DNA of 64,000 bases from Mesorhizobium tamadayense (GTDB taxonomy: Bacteria > Pseudomonadota > Alphaproteobacteria > Rhizobiales > Rhizobiaceae), in assembly GCF_003863365.1 (NCBI RefSeq), contig NZ_RQXT01000007.1, forward strand, positions 1 to 64,000, read 5' to 3'. The notes under the pieces were generated by a model, which worked only from the letters and a program-made list of their open reading frames with translations, had not been told where the DNA came from and searched no databases. The position numbers were made by a program, and so were the translations under genes. Of the stretch, positions 8,231 through 15,271 are shown one piece after another. Position 1 is the stretch's first letter, and each line of letters opens with the position of its first letter.

Positions 8231-9457
8231 TTACTTTCCGGCGCCTTCGAACCAGGCCGCCAAAAGGGCCCGTTCCTGGTCGGTTATCTGGGTGACGTTG
8301 GCGGGCGGCATGGCATGGGCGCGGCCGGCCTGCAGGTAGATTTCGCGGGCATGCTCGGCGATGCGCTGGTCGGTGTCGAGCAGCACGTCCTTGGGCGCAT
8401 GGTAGATGCCTTCATAGACGGGCTCCTCGGCATGGCACATCGAGCAGCGGCCGAGCACGGTGTCGCGCACGGCCGGGAAATGCGCCGAGGCCATATAGAC
8501 CTGGGCCGCGGCGGAAGCGGCTGAGGTCTTCGGCTCACCAGTCAAAACCTTCGGCACGGTCGATAGCCAGATGATGATCATGAACAGCACGGCGGCGCCG
8601 AGCCAGGTCCAGGTCGGGTTGCCCTTGCGGGCATGCACCGTGTTGAAATAGTGCCGGATCAGCACGCCGATGATGAAGACCAGCGAGGCGATGACCCAGT
8701 TGAACTCGGTGCCGAAGGCCAGCGGGTAATGGTTCGACAGCATCAGAAACAGGACCGGCAAGGTCAGGTAGTTGTTGTGCAGCGAGCGCTGCTTGGCGAT
8801 CTTGCCGTATTTCGGGTCCGGCTTGCGGCCGGCGATCAGGTCGGCGACGACGATCTTCTGGTTGGGGATGATGACCATGAAGACATTGGCCGACATGATC
8901 GTGGCGGTGATGGCGCCGAGATGCAGGAAGGCGGCGCGCCCGGTGAAGAGGTGGGTGAGCCCCCAGGCGATGAACACCAGCACGCAGTAGAGCACAAGCA
9001 TCAGCCCGGTGTCGCTTTTTCCCAGCGGCGAGCGGCAGAGCAGGTCGTAGACGATCCAGCCGACGCCGATGGTGGCCAGCGACAGCAGGATGCCGACCGG
9101 CACCGAGATGTTGAGCACGTTGGGATCGATCAGAAACAGATCGGCACCGGCGTAGTATACCACGCAGAGCATGGCGAAGCCCGACAGCCAGGTGGCGTAA
9201 GACTCCCATTTGAACCATGTCAGGTGTTCCGGCATTTCGGCCGGCGCCACCAGATATTTCTGGATGTGGTAGAAGCCGCCGCCATGCACCTGCCATTCCT
9301 CACCGAAGGCGCCGGCGGGCAGGCCGGGACGCTGCCGCAGCCCGAGATCGAGGGCGACGAAATAGAAAGACGAGCCGATCCAGGCGATGCCGGTGATGAC
9401 ATGCAGCCAGCGAACGGCGAAGCTCAGCCAGTCCCAGAAAATCGCAAAATCCGTCAT
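8231..9457 (-). CDS. puuD: Urate hydroxylase PuuD (membrane protein with cytochrome c domain)
   Basis: A 408-residue urate-oxidising enzyme of the PuuD type, which replaces soluble uricase and yields 5-hydroxyisourate. The N-terminal ~310 residues contain about eight hydrophobic membrane segments, beginning with WLHVITGIAWIGSSFYFVAL. The C-terminal domain is a class I cytochrome c with the haem motif CSMCH at 338-342 and the likely axial Met at 383 (HAMPPAN). The haem domain implies electron transfer to the respiratory chain rather than peroxide formation. It is the first gene of the puuD-guaD operon, and the LysR regulator is divergent 151 bases away. No separate uricase is seen in the window. 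Confidence 0.95.
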   Translation of the reverse strand: MTDFAIFWDWLSFAVRWLHVITGIAWIGSSFYFVALDLGLRQRPGLPAGAFGEEWQVHGGGFYHIQKYLVAPAEMPEHLTWFKWESYATWLSGFAMLCVVYYAGADLFLIDPNVLNISVPVGILLSLATIGVGWIVYDLLCRSPLGKSDTGLMLVLYCVLVFIAWGLTHLFTGRAAFLHLGAITATIMSANVFMVIIPNQKIVVADLIAGRKPDPKYGKIAKQRSLHNNYLTLPVLFLMLSNHYPLAFGTEFNWVIASLVFIIGVLIRHYFNTVHARKGNPTWTWLGAAVLFMIIIWLSTVPKVLTGEPKTSAASAAAQVYMASAHFPAVRDTVLGRCSMCHAEEPVYEGIYHAPKDVLLDTDQRIAEHAREIYLQAGRAHAMPPANVTQITDQERALLAAWFEGAGK

Positions 9458-9562
9458 CGAGTCGCCCCTGGGAAATCGTCCCTGCCGATCAGGCGACTTT
9501 ACGGTCTGGAGCGCAAACGAAAAGAGGCGAGGTGCGCGATGACTTTCAAAAAAAAATGGAAA

Positions 9563-9578
9563 ATACTAGGCTTGGTAT
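9563..9578. promoter_or_regulatory. Candidate LysR operator (imperfect palindrome)
   Basis: ATACTAGGCTTGGTAT matches its own reverse complement at 12 of 16 positions, with perfect ATAC/GTAT ends. It lies in the divergent puuD-lysR spacer, 30 bases before the LysR ATG, where an autoregulatory LysR site is normally found. It resembles but does not exactly fit the T-N11-A core. Binding is inferred. Confidence 0.45.
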
Positions 9579-9608
9579 ATTGAGCTGCCCGAGAGCCACG
9601 AACGCCGC

Positions 9609-10529
9609 ATGGCCTATCTCGACAACATCGCCGTCTTCGTTCGCGTCGTCGAGCTCGGCAATCTGTCGGCGGCCGGCCGCGACATGCGCATTTCGCCGGC
9701 GGTGGCCTCGAACCGCATCAAGGAATTGGAGAAGCATCTTGGCGTGCGGCTGTTCAACCGCACCACGAGGCAGTTGATGCCGACCGAGCACGGCACGGTG
9801 TTCTACACCGGCGCCAAGCAGGTGCTGGACGCGATCACAGAAGCGGAAGCCGCTGTCGCCGCGCTCTCCGGCCAGCCGCGCGGGACGATCAGGGTGACGG
9901 CGCCGCTCGGCCTCGGCCGGCGGCTGATCGCCTCGGGCATTCCGGACTTCCACGACAAATATCCAGATATCGAGGTGCGGCTCAGGCTCTCCGACCACAA
10001 TGTCGACATCATGAAGGAAGGCATCGATGTCGCTTTCCGGCTCGGCATCATCGAGGATTCCAGCCTGAGAATGCGCGGCATCATGGAATGCGAGCGCGTG
10101 CTGGTGGCGGCGCCGAAATATCTGGAAGCGCGCGGCGAGCCGGCCGAGCCGCAGGAGCTGATCGGCAAGAAGCACGACTGCCTGATGCTGCGCTATGCCG
10201 GCGCGCGCGAATTCGTCTGGACGCTGCAGACGCCGACCGGCGTGCAGAAGCTCGAGGTGCACGGCCCTTACGATACCGACGACGGCGATGTGCTGACCGG
10301 CTGGGCGCTGTCGGGGCGCGGCATCATCAACAAGCCGCGCTTCGAGGTCGAGCCGTTCATCCGCGACCGGCGGCTGAAAGTCATCCTGGCCAAGACGCCG
10401 CCGACGCCGGTGCAGTTCGCCGCAGTCTATCCGCACAAGAAGCTGCAGGACCCGAAGGTGCGCCTGCTGCTCGACTTCATGGCCGATCGCTGCCAGCGGC
10501 TGATCAAGGACATTCTTGCCGGCAAGTAG
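9609..10529 (+). CDS. LysR-family transcriptional regulator
   Basis: A 306-residue LysR-type regulator. The winged helix-turn-helix occupies residues 1-60 (GNLSAAGRDMRISPAVASNRIKELEKHLG), followed by a linker helix and the periplasmic-binding-like effector domain from about residue 90. The segment VRLRLSDHNVDIMKEGIDVAFRLG is typical of the CrgA/DsdC-like clade. The divergent arrangement with puuD-guaD makes control of purine degradation the likely job, with urate or another purine intermediate as effector; neither is shown by the sequence. A palindrome at 9563-9578 is the candidate operator. The ribosome site is weak. Confidence 0.92.
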   Translation: MAYLDNIAVFVRVVELGNLSAAGRDMRISPAVASNRIKELEKHLGVRLFNRTTRQLMPTEHGTVFYTGAKQVLDAITEAEAAVAALSGQPRGTIRVTAPLGLGRRLIASGIPDFHDKYPDIEVRLRLSDHNVDIMKEGIDVAFRLGIIEDSSLRMRGIMECERVLVAAPKYLEARGEPAEPQELIGKKHDCLMLRYAGAREFVWTLQTPTGVQKLEVHGPYDTDDGDVLTGWALSGRGIINKPRFEVEPFIRDRRLKVILAKTPPTPVQFAAVYPHKKLQDPKVRLLLDFMADRCQRLIKDILAGK

Positions 10530-10577
10530 GGGCCAATGGTGTTGCACAGATTGGGGATTGGTCGAAGCCTCCCCAAT

Positions 10578-10758
10578 GTCGTCATCCTTGGGCGTAGCGA
10601 CGCGAAGTGGAGCGAAGACCCAAGGCCATGCCGTGACCTCAGCCGAGGAATGCAGCAGAGCAGAATTCTGCACCGCTGGCGGAGCTTCGATGTAACGGCA
10701 TGGATCCTGGGGTCTGCGCCGCGTCGCTACGCTCCTTGCTTCGCCCCAGGATGACGAC
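10578..10758. repeat. ~181-bp long inverted-repeat intergenic element
   Basis: Outer arms GTCGTCATCC (10578-10587) and GGATGACGAC (10749-10758) enclose further matching segments, including GTAGCGACGCG against CGCGTCGCTAC and GCCATGCCGT against ACGGCATGG. The whole would fold as one long imperfect hairpin. It has the look of the dispersed palindromic elements of Mesorhizobium. It contains no credible gene; short frames through it are products of its symmetry. Confidence 0.8.
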
Positions 10759-10926
10759 GTGATGGGCGTTTCAGCCAATTGCCAAGGTATGCGGCCCGTC
10801 AACGCTACTCCGGCCCGTCAAGACTTCTGCCTCAAGGTAGGCGATGACTGGCCGGCACGTGACGGCCTTGTGGCCCACTTGATCCCGTTGTCTTGCGCGA
10901 AAGCGGGCCTAGGTTGGTGGCCAGAA

Positions 10927-10952
10927 CGGCTGCCCGATTTTCAGGGCAGCCG
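10927..10952 (+). promoter_or_regulatory. Hairpin over the ribosome site of the LLM operon
   Basis: CGGCTGCCC (10927-10935) and GGGCAGCCG (10944-10952) are perfect 9-base complements separated by eight bases. The right arm contains the only purine-rich stretch before the ATG at 10954. If folded, the stem would bury the ribosome-binding region. The preceding ~170 bases after the repeat hold no gene. Confidence 0.5.
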
Positions 10953-10953
10953 A

Positions 10954-11934
10954 ATGGACAGCAGCGTCATGCATCGCGCCGTTTCGCTCAACATTGCTTC
11001 CGCCACCGGGCAGGCCGGCCTGACATTTGTTGAGATCGCCGGCTTCGTGCGGAAGGCGGAGGAGGCCGGGATCGATATGGTCGTCATCTCCGATGCAACG
11101 GACGAGCGATCGAGCAGCCCCTTCGAGGCGACCACGCTTCTGGCGGCGCTGGCGACGGTGACCGAAAGCATCGGACTCGTCGCCAGCGCATCGACGCTCG
11201 CGCACCAGCCCTACAACCTGGCGCGCCGTTTCGCCTCGCTCGACATCATCAGCCGCGGCCGCATTGGCTGGAACGCGACAATGAGGCAGAATCCGCGCGA
11301 CGCGGTGAATTTCAGCCGACCGGGTGGCATTGCCGAGGACGATTTTCGCCGCCGCGCGGAAGAGTTCATCGGCATCGTGCAGAGCCTGTGGCGTGGCTGG
11401 GACGCCGACGCTTTGCTGTTCGACAAGGACGGGGGCCGGTACCACGATCCCGAAAAGATGCACCTGCTCGACCACAAGGGCGAGTTCTTCTCGGTGCGCG
11501 GACCGCTCAACGTCGCCCGATCGCGGCAGGATACGCCGGTGCTGGTCTTGTCCGGCCTAGCAGAGGCCGACCTCGATTTCGCCGCCCGCGTTGCCGATGC
11601 GATCCTGCTCGATGAGCAATCGCCGGAAGTTGCAAATGTTGCTTGCGACGATCTGAGGCGCCGGGCACGGGCCGCAGGACGCCGACCGAATGCGGTGAAG
11701 GTGCTGGCGGCCATCCCTGCAGGACCTGAGCTCACCTTCGAGAGGCTGGACGACTGGCTGGCCCCGCAAGGGTGTGACGGCCTCACCTTTGCTTTGCCGG
11801 CTGACCTTTCCGCGATCGATGACTTCGCCGATCGCGTCCTGCCGGAACTTCGCCGTAGCGGCCTGGCCCGATCCGCCTATGGCGGGGCGACGCTGCGCGA
11901 CCATCTCGGTCTCGGCGCGGGAGGCGCAAAATGA
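10954..11934 (+). CDS. LLM-class flavin-dependent monooxygenase
   Basis: A 326-residue luciferase-like (LLM) oxidoreductase of the NtaA/SnaA/DszA type, expected to use FMNH2 and O2 to oxidise an organic sulfur or nitrogen compound. Family features are GLVASASTLAHQPYNLARRFASLDIISRGRIGWNATM at about residues 75-110 and the final TLRDHLGL motif shared with its neighbour. The open frame extends to 10759, but that stretch has no ribosome site and does not resemble the family, so the ATG at 10954 is preferred. At 326 residues it is shorter than the usual 420-450, lacking part of the central insertion. Its stop overlaps the next LLM gene (ATGA). No flavin reductase gene is adjacent. Confidence 0.82.
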   Translation: MDSSVMHRAVSLNIASATGQAGLTFVEIAGFVRKAEEAGIDMVVISDATDERSSSPFEATTLLAALATVTESIGLVASASTLAHQPYNLARRFASLDIISRGRIGWNATMRQNPRDAVNFSRPGGIAEDDFRRRAEEFIGIVQSLWRGWDADALLFDKDGGRYHDPEKMHLLDHKGEFFSVRGPLNVARSRQDTPVLVLSGLAEADLDFAARVADAILLDEQSPEVANVACDDLRRRARAAGRRPNAVKVLAAIPAGPELTFERLDDWLAPQGCDGLTFALPADLSAIDDFADRVLPELRRSGLARSAYGGATLRDHLGLGAGGAK

Positions 11935-13181
11935 GCACGCGCCAGATGAAGCTCGGCCTGTTCCTGTGGGCGACCGGCCACCACATCGCCGCCTGGCGCC
12001 ATGCGGACGCGCATGTGAGAGCCGGCATCGACATCGGCCACTACATCGAGCTGGCGCGGACGGCGGAAGTGGCGAAGTTCGACATGGTCTTCTGCGAGGA
12101 CGCCGCCGGCCTGCGCGAGGCCGATGTCCAAATCGCCAGCCAGACCTCGCGCTCGATCGGCTTCGAGCCGATCAGCCTGCTTTCAGCCCTCGCCGCTCAG
12201 ACCGAGCGCATCGGCCTCGTCTCGACCGCCTCGACGAGCTACAACGAGCCCTACGGCCTGGCCCGCGCCTTCGCCTCGCTCGACAATCTGAGCGGCGGCC
12301 GCGCCGGCTGGAACCTCGTCACGTCTGCCAGCCCTATCGAAGCCGCGAATTTCGGCTCGACGGGTCTCAGGCCGCATGCCGACCGCTACGAACGCGCCCG
12401 CGAATTCGCGACCGTCATCACCGGCCTGTGGCACCGCAAGGCGTCCGGCCATGACGGCCGGAGCTTTTCGCTGCGTGACCCGCTCGACATACCGCCTTCG
12501 CCGCAAGGCGCGCCGGTGATGGTGCAGGCCGGCGCCTCCGACGACGGCAAGGATCTGGCCGCGCGAACGGCTGATGTCGTGTTCTCGGCGGCGCAGGCTT
12601 TCGAGGAGGCCAAGGCTTTTTATGACGATCTCAAAGGACGCTTGGAGGCCTATGGACGCCAGCCGGACGATGTGAAGATCATGCCCGGCGTGTCACCCAT
12701 CGTTGCGGCAACGAAAGCCGAGGCTCAGGCAAAATACGAGGCGCTGCAGGAGCTGATCCCCGACGATGTCGGCGTCGCGTTGCTCTCCAGCTATCTCAGC
12801 ATCTCCGACCTCCGGCGCTATCCGATCGACGGACCGCTGCCCGAGCTGCCGGAAAGCGAAGGGATGAAAAGCCGGCAGGCGCTGGTCGTCGAGCAGGCGC
12901 GCCGCGACGGTCTCTCGATCCGCGAGCTCGCGCGGTACTTTGCCGGCGCGCGCGGCCATTGGCGCGTCGTCGGCACCGCCAAGCAGATCGCCGACGAATT
13001 GCAGGCGCGGTTCGAGGGCGGCGCGGCGGACGGCTTCAACGTGATGCCGTCTTGGTTTCCTGGCGAATTGGTCGCCTTCGCGACCCTGGTCATTCCGGAG
13101 CTGCAGCGGCGCGGCCTGTTCCGCAAGGACTATGAAGGCCGCACGCTGCGTGACCATCTCGGCCTGAAGCGGCCTTTTTGA
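11931..13181 (+). CDS. LLM-class flavin-dependent monooxygenase (NtaA/DszA-like)
   Basis: A 416-residue LLM monooxygenase of near-standard length, translationally coupled to the previous one. Visible signatures are MKLGLFLWATGHHIAAWRH near the start, STSYNEPYGLARAFASLDNLSGGRAGWNLVTSASP around residues 100-130, and the C-terminal GAADGFNVMPSWFPGELVAF followed by LRDHLGL. The family includes nitrilotriacetate, pristinamycin IIA and dibenzothiophene-sulfone monooxygenases; the natural substrate cannot be read from sequence. Two paralogues in tandem suggest a heteromeric enzyme or two successive oxidations. No transporter lies with them. Confidence 0.9.
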   Translation: MSTRQMKLGLFLWATGHHIAAWRHADAHVRAGIDIGHYIELARTAEVAKFDMVFCEDAAGLREADVQIASQTSRSIGFEPISLLSALAAQTERIGLVSTASTSYNEPYGLARAFASLDNLSGGRAGWNLVTSASPIEAANFGSTGLRPHADRYERAREFATVITGLWHRKASGHDGRSFSLRDPLDIPPSPQGAPVMVQAGASDDGKDLAARTADVVFSAAQAFEEAKAFYDDLKGRLEAYGRQPDDVKIMPGVSPIVAATKAEAQAKYEALQELIPDDVGVALLSSYLSISDLRRYPIDGPLPELPESEGMKSRQALVVEQARRDGLSIRELARYFAGARGHWRVVGTAKQIADELQARFEGGAADGFNVMPSWFPGELVAFATLVIPELQRRGLFRKDYEGRTLRDHLGLKRPF

Positions 13182-13187
13182 AAGACT

Positions 13188-14024
13188 TCAGCCTGCGTCC
13201 ATCAGGCGGGCCGTTCCGGATACCCTGATCGAGCTGCCGGGCGCTGGCGGAATGTCGGCGTGGAGCTGCGAGCGCATGCCCATGTCCTCGCCTTGGGCGA
13301 TGTCGATCGAGCCGCCATGCGGCCAGGCGATGTCGCGCAGATAGCCGGCAAAGGCCGCGGTCGCGGCGCCCGTCGCCGGATCCTCGTAGACGCCGCCGGA
13401 AGCGAACGGATTGCGGGTGTGGAATAGACGCGGCGTCTCGGCACAGGCAAGCAGGATCGTGACCAGCCCTTCGCGCCGCATCAAGGCCTGGCCCTGCTTG
13501 AAATCATAAACCATCGCGGCAAGCGCCTCGCGCGACTTCAGCGCCAGCACGAGGTGATCAGCGCCGCCATGGATCAGCGCCGGCGGGATGGCCGGATCGA
13601 GATCGCCCGGCTGATAACCGAACATGGCCAGTGTCTCGCCGGCCAGTTCGGCCGAAGCCAGCCGGCTGCGTGTCGGCGGCGATTGCAGGGCGGCGGCGAA
13701 GTTGGCGCCGTCGCGGAATCCTTCGACAGTGATGTTGGCCTGGTTGAGAGCCAGTTTGAAAAAGCCGTCGCCGAACTGTCTGACGAGCGCCGCGCCCAGT
13801 GCGATGGTGGCGTGGCCGCAGAACGGCACTTCCGATTCCGGCGAAAAATAGCGGACGCGCCAGCCATCGCTCTCGGGCGCAGCGAAGACGGTTTCGGAGA
13901 AGCCTACCTCGGCGGCCACGCGTTGCATGTCGGCGACGTCGGGCAAGGCTTCAGCGATCACCACGCCGGCCGGGTTGCCGCCGGCGTTCCCGTCCGAAAA
14001 TGCCGCTATGCGCAAAACGTCCAT
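13188..14024 (-). CDS. PhzF-family isomerase
   Basis: A 278-residue PhzF/DapF-fold protein. The duplicated hot-dog-like fold is indicated by FSDGNAGGNPAGVVIAEALPD near the N-terminus, the probable catalytic Glu in VGFSETVFAAP, FCGHATIALGAAL near residue 70, and EDPATGAATAAFAGYL in the second half. Members range from the phenazine enzyme to housekeeping isomerases of unknown substrate; with no other phenazine genes here, phenazine synthesis is not implied. It converges on the LLM pair with six bases between stops. GGGGCGAG lies before the ATG. The 145-bp spacer to xdhC upstream shows no obvious signal. Confidence 0.88.
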   Translation of the reverse strand: MDVLRIAAFSDGNAGGNPAGVVIAEALPDVADMQRVAAEVGFSETVFAAPESDGWRVRYFSPESEVPFCGHATIALGAALVRQFGDGFFKLALNQANITVEGFRDGANFAAALQSPPTRSRLASAELAGETLAMFGYQPGDLDPAIPPALIHGGADHLVLALKSREALAAMVYDFKQGQALMRREGLVTILLACAETPRLFHTRNPFASGGVYEDPATGAATAAFAGYLRDIAWPHGGSIDIAQGEDMGMRSQLHADIPPAPGSSIRVSGTARLMDAG

Positions 14025-14169
14025 TTCGCTCGCCCCGTGTTCGTCAGGCGCGCAGAAAACACGTTCCGGGCCGCTTTGGGAAACGAAGAAAGCGAGGAGC
14101 AGCTGTGAGTGGCGGTCATATCTCCCGGCATAGAGGACTTGTTCTTCGCCTTGCGGATCGCCGGCGCAA

Positions 14170-15183
14170 TCAGCCGGCCATCGCCTTTTCGGGCGTGTTC
14201 GAAGCCGACGCCCGGGCTGAGTGCGATGCCAGAGCGGTCATGATCTCGGCAGCGGCAAGCGCGGCAATCACCGGCGGGCGCTTGTCCTTCACGGCGTTGC
14301 CGCCGATCGGCGTGACGAGCTGGCCGAACTGCGCTTCGCTGCCCTCGGCCAACTTCAGGAACCAGTTCTTGAACGTCGCCTTCTTGGTCTTCGAACCGAT
14401 CATGCCGACATAGGCGGCGTCATCGCGTTTCAGCGCCTCGGCGACGATCAGGAAATCGAGCGCGTGGTCGTGGGTGAGGATGGCGAAGGCCGATCCGGCA
14501 GGCGCGTCGCGAACGACGCTTTCGGGCATCGCCGTCAATCTCGTCTCGACCGTCTCCGGCATGCCTTCCAGCGCGTCCGCCCGTGTCTCGACGACGACGA
14601 CATGGATGGGCAGCAGCGCCAGCGCAGCGGCCAGCGCCTGGCCGACATGGCCGCCGCCGAAGACATAGACATGCGGCAGATGCGCCTCCTCGGCCTCGGC
14701 CTTGGCGATCAGTTCCTGTTCAAGCGTTGCATCGACTGGACGGATCAGCACCTCGACCCTGCCGCCGCAGCACTGGCCGATCTCGGGACCGAGCGGAACA
14801 TCGAGCGTGGCGCTTGTATCCCTCCCCCTTGCGGGGAGGGTGGCGGCGGAGCCGCCAGGTGGGGTCGCCGCGGCAGCGCTCGACATAATTTTAGGTCGCG
14901 CGCTGCCTCCGCCGACCCCCTCTGGCCGCTTCGCGGCCATCTCCCCCTCGGAGGGGGAGATAAGCTGCCGCGCCTTGTCGATGGCCATATATTCGAGCTG
15001 GCCGCCGCCGATGGTGCCGAAAATCGCCGATGCCGAGACGAGCATGAAGGCTCCGGCCTCGCGCGGCGTGGAGCCTTTCGTGGCCGCAACCTCTACCAGC
15101 GCGACCCGGCCGGCCTGGCCGAGAAACGCCTTCAAGCTTTGCACGTTCGCGTTCATCGTCTGCATTTTGCCTGTTTGGCGCAT
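14170..15183 (-). CDS. xdhC: Xanthine dehydrogenase accessory protein XdhC, with in-frame repeat insertion
   Basis: A 337-residue XdhC, the chaperone that binds and helps sulfurate the molybdenum cofactor before insertion into XdhB. The N-terminal XdhC/CoxI domain has VEVAATKGSTPREAGAFMLV, GTIGGGQLEYMAI and, after an insertion, GQCCGGRVEV, whose Cys is implicated in cofactor binding in the family. A Rossmann-like domain follows (VYVFGGGHVGQALAAAL). Residues ~75-123 (14817-14963) are encoded by a dispersed hairpin repeat: they interrupt the N-terminal domain yet keep the frame. Without them the protein would be ~288 residues. The ATG at 15183 lies at the edge of another repeat with GGAAAGG just upstream; ATGs at 15165 and 15156 are alternatives. 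It is the last gene of uraH-xdhA-xdhB-xdhC. Confidence 0.9.
   Translation of the reverse strand: MRQTGKMQTMNANVQSLKAFLGQAGRVALVEVAATKGSTPREAGAFMLVSASAIFGTIGGGQLEYMAIDKARQLISPSEGEMAAKRPEGVGGGSARPKIMSSAAAATPPGGSAATLPARGRDTSATLDVPLGPEIGQCCGGRVEVLIRPVDATLEQELIAKAEAEEAHLPHVYVFGGGHVGQALAAALALLPIHVVVVETRADALEGMPETVETRLTAMPESVVRDAPAGSAFAILTHDHALDFLIVAEALKRDDAAYVGMIGSKTKKATFKNWFLKLAEGSEAQFGQLVTPIGGNAVKDKRPPVIAALAAAEIMTALASHSARASASNTPEKAMAG
14817..14963. repeat. ~147-bp hairpin-rich palindromic repeat inside xdhC
   Basis: Several nested hairpins: CCTCCCCCTTGCGGGGAGG at the low-coordinate end, GGCGGCGGAGCCGCC, GGCCGCTTCGCGGCC, and TCTCCCCCTCGGAGGGGGAGA at the high end. This composition is that of a dispersed rhizobial intergenic element, but here it sits inside a coding region. 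The length is 147 bases, exactly 49 codons, and the crossed frame has no stop. Confidence 0.88.
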
Positions 15184-15220
15184 GATCCTTTCCGAAAATC
15201 GATGCCGTTTTCGGGGTCAT
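15182..15220. repeat. Small palindrome at the xdhC start codon
   Basis: Ends ATGA and TCAT enclose CCGAAAA (15192-15198) and TTTTCGG (15208-15214). It is a short member of the same family as the 49-bp palindromes at 49302-49350 and 61809-61857. It carries the xdhC ribosome site and start codon. Confidence 0.7.
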
Positions 15221-15271
15221 ACGCTGCCGAAATATAGGGTTTTTCGGCCCGAATTGCACGTTTTGGCCCGT

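Noticed and set aside
10759..10953. N-terminal extension of the first LLM protein
   Set aside because: Open frame continues upstream but the residues do not resemble the family and no ribosome site precedes it.
13188..14024. PhzF as evidence of phenazine biosynthesis
   Set aside because: No phzA-E/G genes nearby; most PhzF proteins in proteobacteria are not phenazine enzymes.
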